A stretch of 64,000 bases of DNA from Apodemus sylvaticus. Lineage: Eukaryota > Chordata > Mammalia > Rodentia > Muridae. This document shows positions 36,096 to 48,289 of this stretch, piece after piece. The notes below the pieces were generated by a model, which had not been told where the DNA came from, did no database searches, and worked only from the letters and a program-made list of their open reading frames with translations. Both the position numbers and the translations under genes were made by a program. The first letter of the stretch is position 1. Every line of letters begins with the position of its first letter. Location of the stretch: assembly GCF_947179515.1 (NCBI RefSeq), contig NC_067488.1, positions 30,198,039-30,262,038 of the forward strand, given 5' to 3'.

Positions 36096-37336
36096 TTTAT
36101 TTAATTTTAATATATAGAATTTGGAGGGATTTGGTCACGTCCCCCGCCCCCAGCTTTCTACATCAATGGCATATCAATGTCAATCCAGTCCTATTTGGAC
36201 TGGTTGAGTCATCTTCAGATGCCTTAAAATTTTCTCAGTGTAAAAGCATGAAACAGATTTCCATAAGCCAAATCTACTCCATGTTCGCAGGGGTCAAGGG
36301 AGTCTGAGGAAAATGCTGAGTTTGGCACCTCACTGAAGTGGAATGTCAAGCCCTCCAACACTTGAAATTATGGTCCTGGCAATTATGACATTAAAAAAAA
36401 TGCCTCATTCCTCATCCCAGGATCCCTCTTCCTCATTACCCTTCTCCAATTTCTAACACAGCTGGCCTCCTTTGCTCTGACTCATACATAGCCCTGCATC
36501 CTCTTACCATCTGGCCTCAAGCTCTTGTTTCCACCTAGGAAATCTCTACTCACTAGTTTTCTAAGGTGGATAACTAACTCCCTCTTACTTTTTCTAACAT
36601 GGCTAGCTCCCAGACCTCCTCCACCAGCCTCTTCACTATAAAATGTAGCCTTGACTACAACCTCTTTCCCATTCACTGTCCTCTATTTAGTTTCCTTCCT
36701 TGAAACATCGTGACAGTCTCAATCTCTAACAACACATAGTCCATGCTCTATCTATGCCTTTCCAATTGAGTTACTTGTGGAAGTCCCATGCTTGTTTCAA
36801 TTGACAAACGCTTTTACTTTCCAGGTATTTTCCTTGCCTATGAACATCAAGAGGTCCCCACTGAACCCAAAAGAACATGACCCAGTGCAGTACTTAGCAG
36901 GTTTAACAGGTCTCCAATGATCTACCTTTAACGAAGAAATGAGTGAACATATTTTTTAAAAGCATAGGAGAATGAACAGATATTGGAAGAACCAGCAACT
37001 GTGAAGCCTCTGGGTGCATGAGATCAATTTCATCTTCCTTTATCTGTACCTTAAACATCTAATGATCCCAACACCCACTCACTGTTATCTTTTTCTCTCA
37101 TATGGCACTTGGTACCAGCCTTTTTCCAGATATATAGTCTGTATCATATTTCTCATTCCCCAGAATCTAATAGCTATGCAATACAACATCAGCCAGCAAC
37201 TCAATTTTAGTGGCAAAGCTGATGAACTAGTTTTCTTATATCTCATACCTCATCCCTCTTTCTATAGCTTAATCTAACTCATCTACTTGAGTTCTGCCGT
37301 TTCTACTTTCAGAATATCATTGCTGTGAGATGTGCA
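36096..37336. other. Non-coding DNA, no clear elements
   Basis: No gene or repeat recognised. Confidence 0.4.
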
Positions 37337-37348
37337 TGCACACACACG

Positions 37349-37394
<46 letters not shown>
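37337..37394. repeat. (CA)n microsatellite
   Basis: About 58 bp of CA, nearly perfect after 37351. Confidence 0.97.
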
Positions 37395-38397
37395 ACTTGG
37401 AAACAATAAAAAAATCATTCATTTTAGGAAGATGCGGAATGAATGACATGTGACTTATATGGCTGAAATACGTTAATATAATCAGTTCACAATTTAGAAA
37501 GGCAAGAAAGGGAGGAATACACAGATTAAACACCTGCCCTGAAATGGGGTAAATGGTGAGTGATAAAGCCAGAACTTGAACTTGGCTGTTGTTCCCTTGT
37601 CTGTCCATTCATTGATTCATTGAACAAATATTTAGAGAATACCTATGAAGTTCTGCTTCCAGACTATAGCACTTTGGGGTAGAATAATTCCTTTGGCAGA
37701 CATAAACAATTCTGTTGCTTAGACAAAGTGAAGGCAGACAAAGGCGGGAACCAGAAGGATTACAGAATAATTGACTCCTCATCAGGAGAAGGGGAGGGGC
37801 AGGAAGGTAATCTTTTAGTTTCTGTTGAGACCTCCAAGTGGAAGACCATTCTTCCAATGGAGCTTCCCTCCTCCAGGGCTCTAGGTTGAATGAATTTTGT
37901 GAATTGAGGAATGAGTGTTGAGACTTGTTTTATTGGTATTTACAAAAGTAGGTTTTAAAGGATCAGCGATTTGCAGATTCCTTTTGGGTGTGTCATACCT
38001 ACCTTTCATTCATCACATCCAAGTGGGGCTGGGGCATGCATCAGTGAGTAAGGATTTTGAGCAGGGATTTGGAGAACCCAACCCTCTTGAAAGTGGTAGC
38101 TGTTGAGACTATTATTTTCTGCTATAATAAAAAGAAATGTATTATTCTTCTACTAAGATGGAAGGGAATCCTTGGACAGGTATCTATCTGCTTATTCCAA
38201 CTTCCTACGGTTAGATGTTTATCAATGTCTATTAACCCTTACGGGCTGTGCTCAATGGGGCTGGTGCTTAATAAAGACCATGTACATCTCAATTACCTCC
38301 AAATTTATAAGCCATCTACAGTGATCTCTGCACAGGTAAAGGCTGATTTATTCAGTATCAAGAATGAGAACCAGATGGATACTAAGGGAGATTTTGA
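37395..38397. other. Non-coding DNA, no clear elements
   Basis: No gene or repeat recognised. Confidence 0.4.
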
Positions 38398-38760
38398 ATG
38401 TTTTAGTTACTTTTCTGTTGCTGTGATAAAAAACCATGGTCAAAGGAAACATGTGTTGTTTCAGCTTACAATTCTGGACGGGTAGATGTCCACAATGGTG
38501 GAGAAACCATTTCAGCAGGCTGAAGGAGCAATAATCTGGCAAATCACACATCAATTGCACTCAGGAAACAGAAAGTGTGAACCCGAAATAGATCACAACT
38601 CTTAACTCCCAAAGGCCAGCCTCCTACCTCCATCCAGTGGCATGCTACCTCCATCCTAAATGTTCTTGATCTCTCCCAAATAGTGCTACCAACTGAAAAG
38701 CAAGTGCAAATATATGAGCCTCTGGGAAACATTTTTTAATTCAAACTACTACAGTAGAAA
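38398..38760 (+). mobile_element. RMER1-like rodent repeat
   Basis: Begins with the module tttctgttgctgtgataaaa ... atggtcaaagg. It ends with ccaactgaaaagcaagtgca ... catatgag-like words and a caaactactaca end. A common murine interspersed repeat; family name tentative. Confidence 0.55.
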
Positions 38761-39164
38761 ACAAGAAGAAACAGATCAAAAGATGTCTATTTTGGTTTTG
38801 GAAGTCTCTTGGACAGCCCTGGCTAACCATCCAAAAGAGAGTTCAAATGTCTAGTATTAAGGTTTTAGTTAGGTGGTCTTTGGGTCTTGGAGAGAACACC
38901 ATCAGTCCAAGTGAGCAAGCTTCATTAAAATTAGATTATACATGTCTATACAAGTAGTTACATATATTATAACATTTTTGTTTCCTCCCCTTTTATGATG
39001 AGTAAATAGTATGATGCCTTGTGACTTCCCCAGGCACCCTTATTGTTATTTTACACACCTGTTTTGGCCTCTCTCTCTCCCTTCCCTGAAGACCCTGCTC
39101 TCTTTTAGCATTTCCTCTGTCTCATCACTTGTATTAGTGGAATGAATGAAGTGATCTGGGCTTG
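38761..39164. other. Non-coding DNA, no clear elements
   Basis: No gene or repeat recognised. Confidence 0.4.
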
Positions 39165-39569
39165 AGGCTGGAGAGATAACTGAACAGCAACTACACCAGG
39201 CTCATAGAGGTTTGCAGAGACTGAGGCAGCAACCACACAGTCACCAAGTTTGCATGGGTCTCCACTAGATCCTCTGAATATATACTGTGGTAGTAGGAGT
39301 GGGGGTGACTCTTTGGCCTGCACTTTGCACCCTTTTCTCCTCTTGCATTGCTTTCTCCAGCCTTGATATGAGGGTTTGTGGCTAGTCTTACATCTTGTTA
39401 TGCCATGTTTGGTTGATATCACTGGGAAAGCTGCTTTTTTTTCTAAACAGAAATGGAAGAGCAGTAGATCTGGGGTGGAAGGGAGAGAAAGAGTTGGGAG
39501 CTGGGAGGAGTTGAGGGAGGGGAGACTGTGGTCGGAATGTACTGTATGAGAGAATAAATAAAAGGATAT

Positions 39570-39570
<1 letters not shown>
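39165..39570 (+). mobile_element. Old Lx-type L1 3' end
   Basis: Same 3' UTR order as 34450-35010 (gtggctagtcttacatc, gtttggttgatatcactggg, gtcggaatgtactgtatgag, then aataaataaa). Directly followed by a (GA)n array at 39571-39606 that has replaced or extended its tail. Confidence 0.7.

Positions 39571-39606
<36 letters not shown>
39571..39606. repeat. (GA)n microsatellite
   Basis: Pure GA run at the L1 tail. Confidence 0.95.
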
Positions 39607-39612
<6 letters not shown>

Positions 39613-39704
39613 ACTCTCCCAGAAAACTCTAGTGAGGTCCCCAGTATCCACATTAACATCTCACCAGCTCCAGGGAGTCTGACAACTTTATCTGACATCA
39701 GAAA

Positions 39705-39737
39705 GCACACACACACACATACACACACATACATATA
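39705..39737. repeat. (CA)n microsatellite
   Basis: Short CA/TACA run. Confidence 0.9.
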
Positions 39738-40169
39738 CTATAAAATAAAATCAGAGACAAAGAGACACAGGCAGAGGCAGAAATATATATCCTGGTTCAA
39801 TTCTAATCCAGATAATTTACTCTGGCACATCTAACTCTATTGGCACATCTATTGGCACATCTTACTCACTGAGACTCTTACAGCATCCATTTTCTGTTTA
39901 TGGGAATGAAATATTGTCTATTTATCCATATTATGGTAAGTATTACATTAAATTAATGAATTAATTAAAATTAAATGTATTTGGAAATTATATACGTTAC
40001 ACCTTTACAATGCTACAATAAGAAGGAGATGCTTTCAAGATTTCCAAGAGCTCAGGATAGCCATGAAGACTTGATCAAGATGTAACTGGCTTTCTGTGAG
40101 CCATGGTCATGTTAAGATACTTTACCTAACCAATCAGTTTACTACTTAGATGGCTTGTCTGTATTAGTT
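39738..40169. other. Non-coding DNA
   Basis: Nothing recognised except a small triplicated word (ggcacatct) at 39825-39860. Confidence 0.4.
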
Positions 40170-40378
40170 GTAAGTATGCGTGTGTGCATATGCCACATGT
40201 GTGAGTATTTGCATAGACCAGGAGAGGGCACTAGAGTTACAGCTCTGCGGGAGCTGGGCTTGTAGACACTAATCCCACAGAGCCACTAATATGCTACTGG
40301 GAACCTAACTCTGGTTAATACACTTAAAAGAAAAGTAAGTGTCATTAACCTCTAAGCCATCTCTCCATCTCCAGGGTT
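40170..40378 (-). mobile_element. B3 SINE with CTCF-like motif
   Basis: Minus-strand B3: a TG-rich left end, the word gaccaggagagggcactaga, a middle ggagttacag-like part, and a right end aacctctaagccatctctcc that is the complement of the tRNA-derived head. The 14-mer at 40218-40231 (ccaggagagggcac) fits the CTCF core at 13 of 14 positions by eye. Confidence 0.75.
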
Positions 40379-40549
40379 GACATTTAAATAAGGGATGCTA
40401 GAATATAGAGCTGTAGAGAAAATTCTAAGCTGCCATTGTTAATAGCTATAGTGATGGTGTTAGCTATGACTGAGTCCTGCTCCTTCATCAGCCTTCACTG
40501 AGGACTTTGTGTGTGTGGTAAATTATTAATAAGCAATCAATATTAGAAT

Positions 40550-40660
40550 TATCTCCTAAGACATTATCTCATGGTCTACTTTGCTTCCCTGAGCCTCAGT
40601 TTCTCCATCTGCCAAGAAAGCTGCTTGGGAGAGACATGCTCAATGTAGTTTTCCCTATGA
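40550..40660 (+). repeat. MIR-like ancient SINE
   Basis: Contains ttccctgagcctcagtttct and ccatctgcc, the MIR 3' core pattern. Confidence 0.55.
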
Positions 40661-41179
40661 CCCTTTACTTCTAACAATTCTCTAATGTCAGTGTTTAATC
40701 GGTAACTGTCACCTCTCTTTCTGTGCCATTCATCTTAAGAAATAAAAATCCTCTTGGTTAAGTTAGCCAAATAGCAATATCTGAAGATAATCTCTGAATT
40801 TTATTTGTGTCTCAGGAATCCCAAATTGATGTCATCCCAAAACAATGACACTTAGACCATTCATGAATGACTCTATTGCATTTCCCTGCATTAGCCCCCG
40901 TACAGTCCTCCAAGGGGTATTAGCAGACACATTTTACCAGAGATCATTTAATCTTAAAAGGATTAAACTATTTGCAACCCTGAAACGAATTAGCTTGGCC
41001 AAGGCAGAAAATCAGCTCTCCTGTTTGCACCCCTCCTCTCCCCTTGCAAGTGTCTTCATGATAGTGATTAGGTAAGGTGTGTTCAAGGACCTGGAATTTA
41101 ACCAAAGAAACAAGTAGACTGTTCCAAAAGCCTACAGCTCCTCCTCAAGCACTGAGAACCTCAGAATGGGTTAAGTCCT

Positions 41180-42200
41180 CTCTGGCTTGGTCCCAAGAGA
41201 CATTAAATTCACCTGTACTTGCTTTGAAATAAATCAGTGTCCCTTTCTGCTCTGCCGTTGTCTGGAAATAATGCAAATGCCAGGGCTTGCACTGTCTTTG
41301 TGCTTCCCTGGAAGGATGCATATAATAAATTGTCCCTTAATACTGTTAAAGAGGCATTTTCCTCTTACTCAGGAGCTTTTGAGGTTGGTCGCAGCCACTC
41401 ACTCAGCGAGGCGGACATGCATCTTGTCAATGGGCCCACTTATTCCTGTGGCCTCTCATTGCTCCTTGGCTCCTCACTTTATTAAGTTCAAGGATATGTT
41501 CTCTAGCCTCTTTGTTGAGGCCCAGGAGTCGCTGGTAATCAAGATGGGTTTCCTTGTTTGTGCTTTGAATTTGTTTCACGTGTTTATATGTTTATTTATT
41601 CGGATGTTTGGGAGCTGAGGGAAAATGGTCTGTGCCATTCATCATTTGGAAGAATGCCAAGCAGTTTCCACGGAGGACAGAAGGCATTGGTCTCCCCTGC
41701 AGGAAGCCACTGCTGCTCCTTAATTGCTTGCTGGAGGAAGAATCAAGGGTAAAATTTAAAGTAAATGGCTGGCCATCTTGCACTAATTCATCAAAGCGTG
41801 TTTCGAGTCAGTAGTCAGAGCACGCATCAGCCCCTGGCGCCACCAACTTCCACAAGAGTGGAAACATTAGCAGAGCTCCAGGCAGACGAAATCCTTAGGA
41901 GGCATTCAGCAGTGCTTGAAAAGCCAAGGAAGAAGAGGCGGCGATTTCTATGCATCCTCGTGCTCCGTTTGCCACATGGGAAACACCAGTTGTCTGTGAC
42001 CTAGTTATCAGAGAGAGGAAGCAGGAAAGAAAACCCACAAAGCTGTTTACTGTGTGGAAATCCCACACTCCCAGGCACCCCGCGTGCTGAGAAAATAATT
42101 AGCATCACCTATTTGACTCGTCCTTTTTGCACAGATATTACTGTATTAGATACATTCTTTATTTTCGGATAAATTTTTATAGTAATAAAAATAAATCCAA
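41180..42200. other. Repeat-free block, candidate conserved non-coding sequence
   Basis: About 1 kb without any recognised transposon or microsatellite, with more CpG than the surroundings and TAAT-type words such as aataattagc near 42100. No coding frame of known type. Conservation cannot be judged from one sequence. Confidence 0.3.
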
Positions 42201-42419
42201 AAAGGTAGCTTGAATTAAGGACAAGGTTGGTGTGCTAGGAATAGACCATAGTGTAGCCCAAGTTTATGAGAAGCTGAATGTGGTTTTGAAAATCTGTCAG
42301 CACAGCCTCCAGGATACACACAGTCTGTCTCCCTCTTCTCTTCCCTCATTATGTGATTACTTCTGAAATGGTTTGTGCTCTTATATCACTATAGAGATCT
42401 TTATTTTTGTTTTTCAGTA

Positions 42420-42930
42420 TGCAGACATTCATCTACTCTGTAAATATTTATTGAATCCTACCCTGTAGCTAGCACAGTGCAAGATGCCAGTGACATAGCA
42501 GTGAACAGGGCAGACAACACACCTGCCCTTGTGGAATGTACTTCTTGCTGGAGAACTAGAGAATCAACAAGGTGAATAAGTAAAAGGAACTGTGGAAGAG
42601 CAGTGGGGGGTTAGAAGAAAAGATCAAGGAAGGTAGGGGTGTTGGAAAGGTAGCTGAGATCTTAAATAAGATGAGGGTGTAAAATCCTATTGAGCTGGTC
42701 ATTTTTTTAGTAAAGCACTGTAGGAGAACAGCCCTTCTAGGATTGGGGGAAATTCATTATACTGGGGACCCAAGGACTGCAAAGAGCCTGGGGTGGTTCA
42801 AGAGCAGCAAGTCAGCCAGTGAGGGCCTGCACAGATGAGGGAAGGGGGCCAGTTAAAGCCAGAGATCTGGAGAGACAGATCACAAAGAACCTTGTGGGTT
42901 ATATTGAGGAGCTGTTTTTACTGTGATTAG
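42420..42930 (+). repeat. Ancient mammalian LINE-like repeat
   Basis: The order ctgtaaatatttattgaatc, gcagtgaacagggcagac, cttgtggaatgtac, and later gccttgtggg-like words is that of a widespread old mammalian repeat. Family uncertain (L2 or similar). Confidence 0.45.
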
Positions 42931-43299
42931 ATAAGCCCACCTCAAGTGGATGAACTACATTGCCTTCTAAGACCAGAAGTCCCTCTTTCCTCTTAAGTCA
43001 AAATCTCCTAGTCACACAAAGAAGGAATCTAAACAGTAGTGGCCCATGCTTCCAGGGCCGCCTTAAATCCCCAGGTTTCCACAAATACCAGTCTAGATGA
43101 TTAATTAGAAAGCATTTTCTCTCCTTTTCCAGAGAGTTCCTTGATAAGATATGACCCAGTAGAGTTATCGTGAGTGAGAGGGTATGTTGCTAATAATAGA
43201 TGTCATATGAAGTTGGGAATATTTTTAATTAGACTGAATTAAATATTATCATATTCTCAATTTTGAAAACGTCAATGTGTATTTACAAACAGTTTTTCT

Positions 43300-43700
43300 A
43301 TATATTTCTTCAATTTTATCAGAAATATTTTTCATGTAAATCTTCAAATTTATCAGAAAGTGTTTATAATTTCACTTTCAATCACTTTAGGAATACTTTT
43401 ATGCCTAAAGTATTACCATAGACATACCATTATTATGTCTATATAAAATTTTCCATGATAATCTTCAATTCTAAAATGTTTTCCTACATTTTTCTACAAT
43501 TTCATCAGAAATATTTTCCACGTAAATCTTCAATTCTATCATAAAATGTTTCTATTCCATATTTCAATTAATTTAGCAATGTCTTACACGTCTACCACTT
43601 TACTCCTTTATTTTCCATGAAAATTGTCAACTTTAACATGTTCATCTGAAATATTTTCCATGTAAATCTTCAAGTTTATCATAAAGTGTTTTTACCTGAT
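43300..43700. repeat. AT-rich internally repetitive stretch
   Basis: A roughly 35-bp motif (agaaatatttttcatgtaaat and variants, followed by cttcaa.tttatca) occurs at 43321, 43507 and 43647. A second motif (ttttccatgataatcttcaa and variant) starts near 43450 and 43611. The spacing is irregular (186 and 140 bp). It may be a decayed satellite-like rodent repeat; not identified. Confidence 0.6.
43392..43442. repeat. Two adjacent inverted repeats
   Basis: aatacttt/aaagtatt (43392-43399 and 43407-43414), then atagacata/tatgtctat (43418-43426 and 43434-43442), each with a 7-base loop. Confidence 0.8.
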
Positions 43701-43706
43701 TTTCAA

Positions 43707-43745
43707 TAAAAAAAACAAACAAACAAAAACAAAACAAAACAAAAA
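43707..43745. repeat. (AAAC)n A-rich run
   Basis: Poly(A) broken by C, directly left of a B1. Confidence 0.9.
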
Positions 43746-43758
43746 TCCAGGATTTTAG

Positions 43759-43925
43759 GGCCGGGATATGGTGGGGCATGTCTTTAATACCAGCATTTGA
43801 GAAGCAGAAGCAGGCACATCTTTGTGAGTCCCAGGATAGCCTAGTCTAACTACAAAGCCAGTTCCAGGACAGCCATGTCTGTTAAATAGAGAAACACTGT
43901 CTCAAACAAACAAACAAATAAAAAC
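43759..43925 (+). mobile_element. B1 SINE, diverged
   Basis: Plus-strand B1 from ggccgggatatggtgg to gagaaacactgtctc, with an (AAAC)n tail. Clearly older than the two B1s at 8.5 and 21.8 kb. Confidence 0.9.
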
Positions 43926-43984
43926 AGGCCTTTACTGCTGGCCTTGGTTGACATAGAGGTCATGTAGAATAGAATAGACTTGTC

Positions 43985-44060
43985 TAGGCATGTAGTATCC
44001 CTGACTGTGCCTTCTAAGGTTGAAATCACAGGTGTATGTCACCACAGCTGATCCAGTATG
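43985..44060 (-). mobile_element. B1 remnant
   Basis: The minus-strand word order gccttctaaggttgaaatca then ggtgtatgtcaccacagct fits the left half of an old B1. Confidence 0.45.
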
Positions 44061-44884
44061 CTTTTTGTAGTGGAAAGGAGAGGCAACTGTGTATCTCGAT
44101 GTCAGAGCAACACCAAATCTAGGCATGTACTTAAACATTTCTTTTGTGACTCTTGATGGCTAGTATCGTGAACAACATTTCTATAATGAACAAGACTATA
44201 ATGGTAGAACACTTGTCCAGAAAAGAAAAAAGCCTGTCATTCCTCCCCCATATCCCCCCTGCAAAGATGGATATGGTCTAGATTTTTTTCCTCAGTTTAA
44301 AGAGTAGTGAACTCATAGTAAGGAGCAGACAAAGGTTTTTTTCTGAGGACAGTTTCAGAACAAATTACTGTGCTGTTCACATAATTAAATGCAAGGAAGT
44401 TACCATCTGTAGATCAGACATGGCTCTTTACATGAGAGAGGAAATTACTAAATATATATTTACATAGCTCTCATGAATATGCATTTTGTAAATGTACAAA
44501 TATGTACAATTACTTGATAGACTGTTTTGATTCCTATCTTCCGAATATTTAATACAACTGTAAATGTTTAATTCATATTTACAGGGAATGATTGAACAGT
44601 TTCAGCATTATCCCAGGCCTTGCTAGAAACAAGATTGAGTATTTCTAGTATAGCTGTCCACCAAGAATTGGCTAATGGAACCCACACTAACTGATTCAAT
44701 AATGATTTTCTTACAAAGCCTATTGAATAAAGCAGCTGGCAAAAGCCAGCTTCTGTTATGCAGCAGACAGACTTGACTCTAATCCAATGGTGGCTGACAA
44801 GCCCTGAACTGGATTCCCTGTTAATTTATTGTACCTCTTTCTGAGACACCCCTCGTCACTGAAGCTTAGTTCGTGAACCACTAA

Positions 44885-45180
44885 CACTCCACGTTCAGTG
44901 TCTGTTCCCTATGCCTAGAACACTCTTTAACAGTGAAATTTCGTTATGGCATTACTTGTCTGTCTTAAGGTCTGTCTTCACTTCCCACTAAAATTTTCTA
45001 TGGTCTGATTGCTAGGCTACTGATGCTTGTTACACCCTCGTGCCTCTTTATGTTTCTCTCTATCACTTACCTGTCACATATAATGTCACTAATTTGTTCT
45101 CTGTCTTCATGCCTCCTTACTCATAGAAACATTCCAAATCCTAGAACAGAGCTGGCAACTAACAGGCACTCAATAAACAG
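44885..45180 (+). repeat. L2-like ancient LINE 3' end
   Basis: The order ctgtcttcacttcccac, cgtgcctctttatgtttc and the end aacaggcactcaataaac is typical of L2 3' sequence. Confidence 0.5.
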
Positions 45181-46849
45181 AAAGAAAAGGAGGCAACCCA
45201 AGTTCAAACTCAGCCCAGGAATGGAGCAAAGATAGTAGAGCAGAAGACGGCTCTGAATGCAGGTGACTCTTCACTGGACAGCTCTCCAGTACTGGGCCCA
45301 TTTCATCTACAGGGACAACTCTTAGGGACAACTCCGATGGAGAAGGCTTTGAGATCATATTACACACACATAAACTGCTAGTGTTAGAACTTCCTCCTGA
45401 GAGTATCTGAAAATTATTAAACAAGTGAAATAAATGAAAATATCCATGCCTTAGACCGTGGAGAAAGTCCGAACATTATCATTAGTTTTGTGCTAATATG
45501 GGTTTGTTTATATAATGATGCCTACTGAGAAGTTATTCAGATAAGGCAACAGACAAGAAAACCTACAAAATATGGCCTGTCATTGTAGTATCAAAAGAAA
45601 AGGACTTTCAAATGAAATGATTAAAGCAGGCATATTTCCATAAAAATACCGAACATCAAATTAGAAAAATATTTATTCAATTTAGATAAAAACGTGATGA
45701 TGGCACTGGAATCTAAGGCTGTATTTCAAGCAGTTTTGGGCAGATTAAATCTCATTTATGACTGATAATTAATCTAGTGAAATTAACCTATTACCCTACC
45801 TCCAAATAAATGATGACTACAATACAGGTGGGTGGGAAACAGTATCAGTGGAACTGAAAGGCAATACGGAAACAGCCCAAACTGAAAAGACAAAGAAGAC
45901 CAAAAGGGGAAGGGTAGGAGGGCTTGGGGTGGTGGTGGTGAGAGACACACTCTAATTCTCCTGTCCACAGATGTCACCACCATTCTGGTGAATAAAATTG
46001 TTGGTAATTATCAGAACCGCATTCTTGTAATAAGTGTATAGTATTTATAGCTCACCATACATATGTGGATGCTTAAGGGAATGTTTAGTGAACTGCAAAT
46101 ACTGTGGGTTAGGTTCTGCTCAACTAATCCTATAGACCGTAATTACATAGTCTCAAATCTATGCAAACCCTTCAATTATCAGGAAGTCTCTCTGAACCAT
46201 GGGGGTCCAAATGACAGTAGTTGTCAAAACCCTGTTGCCCACATGAATACAGGGAAAGAAGCAGAGAAATTTTAAATCCTCATAGCATGATGAACTTACA
46301 AAAACCATCCAGTCAGGAAGTTGTTTGAAATGATGTCTCTGTTCATAACATTCATTCTTCTCTATGTACCCAGGAATATAACTTCTGGGAAATGTAATCA
46401 CAGATCTATCACAGATCCTGGAAACAGTGGTGCTTGCTCAAGGAATTTGTGATCAGATTGTCTTTAAGTGGTGCAAAAGGAAACCCAACATGTATATTCA
46501 ACTATTTTGGATATGGGGCGATCCTTTCACTTAATTAAATTGGGAGTATAGTGGCTCATAAATGTCTCATAAATGTTTTTAAATAGTTGTATAACTTCTA
46601 CCATCTAGATAAAACTTGCATCACCCAAAATCTTTCCTTAAGTAGGAAAAACACACCTTCCCATTCCCTGAAATGTACTGTCCCTACATTTTTGCCTTTA
46701 CTAAATAATTTCGAAAGTATAGTCAGATAGCACGTAACTTTATGCACATGTCTTTACTCAGCATGGTGCTTATGAGAGCCGGCAAAGATGTAGTAGAACT
46801 TTTTTGTTCAATCATTATTTAAATATAAACTTTCTATTAAGCCACATTG
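45181..46849. other. Non-coding DNA, no clear elements
   Basis: About 1.7 kb without recognised genes or repeats. Confidence 0.4.
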
Positions 46850-47215
46850 TTATAGTTTGCTTTCTGTTGCTGTGATATGTACTATGACCTAAAGCAACTT
46901 GGAGGAGACAGGTGTATTTCAGATTATAGATGAAAATCCATCATCTCCATCCTTATCTCCATCATAGAAGGAAGCTAAAGCAGAAATTCAACACAGGGAC
47001 CTGGAGGCAGGAACTCAAGAGACTACACCATGGGAAACACTGCTTACCAGCTTGCTTTCAGGCTAATAATCAACTATCTTATATAACTCAGGCTTATTTG
47101 CCCAGGTTTGGCACTTCCCAGAGTGAGTCGTATACTCAGCCATCAATTAAAAGAAGCAAGAAAGTGTTCCTAACCTTCCCCAGTGTCTTTAGACTGTCAA
47201 GTTGGCAAAACATCC
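46850..47215 (-). mobile_element. RMER1-like rodent repeat
   Basis: Starts with tttgctttctgttgctgtga and ends with gactgtcaagttggc. Read on the minus strand this is the same layout as 63035-63370. Common murine repeat; name tentative. Confidence 0.6.
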
Positions 47216-47334
47216 CAGCTTTTATGCATTGTATAGAGCAAAGACATTTGAACTGAACATTTGTTCAGTGTTACCCTCCATTATTGTCTTTGTTTATTTC
47301 TCCCTCTTGCTTTTCTCCTTTCTAACTAAAATCA

Positions 47335-47361
47335 GTGTGTGTGTGTGTGTGTGTGTGTGTG
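47335..47361. repeat. (TG)n microsatellite
   Basis: Thirteen to fourteen TG units. Confidence 0.95.
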
Positions 47362-47589
47362 CATATTTGAACATAAAAATGTAGTAAAAGTAATGCCATG
47401 AACACCAACATTTGTTACCCAAGATAGAAAGCATTTTTCAACTTTCGGGTACCACCATGTTAATTTTTTGTGCCCATTCTTATCCTCCTTGGAGCAATCA
47501 CTTTCAAAAATGTGGTCTTATATTTGCAATGAATTTTTTTCTTCTAAGTGTTTCATTAGCATGTACTAGTCATACATAATACTTGGGTT

Positions 47590-47990
47590 GCACCACGACA
47601 CCTTTGAACGTGAACATAGTATACTTTGATCATATTCACCCTGTTGCTCTCTCTACCCCTTTTCCTCTCCTGCTCATCACGTTCCTCTTCCAAGATAGAC
47701 TCCCTTCTACTTCTGTATCTTTACCTTTTAATGATCCAATGTGCTTCATTAAAGTTGCTTATAGAAGCATGGACAACAGTTTGTTTAGATAATGATGCCA
47801 ACTTCCCAGTGGCTACACCACTGTACAAAATGTCTTTCCCTCAACTGTCAACTATAAACTGCATATAAATTTTCATAAAGAGGTGGGTCCTCCTATATTC
47901 CTCCCTGTTCCATATAGGGTGATGATGAGCCCCCAAATTTGTACAGATTCTGTGCAGTTAATCATAACTATGTTAAGTTTAACAGTACAA
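47590..47990. repeat. Rodent interspersed repeat, family uncertain
   Basis: Words such as cctctcctgctcatcacgtt, tttaatgatccaatgtgctt and ggctacaccactgtacaaaa are familiar from a common rodent repeat, but I cannot name it or its strand securely. Confidence 0.35.
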
Positions 47991-48289
47991 TAGACAGCCA
48001 TGCCATGCCCAATACCCACTGTTCAATACCATCCCCCTCCCTATTCCAGCTTCTTTTGGCTTTTGTTTTTTTTGCCCCTTATTCTCTTTATAACGTTCCC
48101 TAAGACTTAGAGAAGGTGAGATTAATTCTCACATTGAACTAAGTATTCAATAGTTACTTTTTCTCACCCTTTCACGAGTTGGGGCTGTGAAGTTGCTTCT
48201 TTTCATTGAAAAAAAAAAGTCTCTTCAACCAAAGCTGAGAGTAGCACAGTTGTATAGTAATAAATATTGACATAGAAGACAATTTGATA

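Noticed and set aside
37337..37394. Possible CRISPR-like or tandem array
   Set aside because: A plain dinucleotide repeat. No CRISPR arrays are expected or seen in this rodent DNA.
39105..39734. 209-codon minus-strand frame
   Set aside because: Spans an old L1 3' end plus GA and CA microsatellites. Low-complexity Ser/Leu run, no domain.
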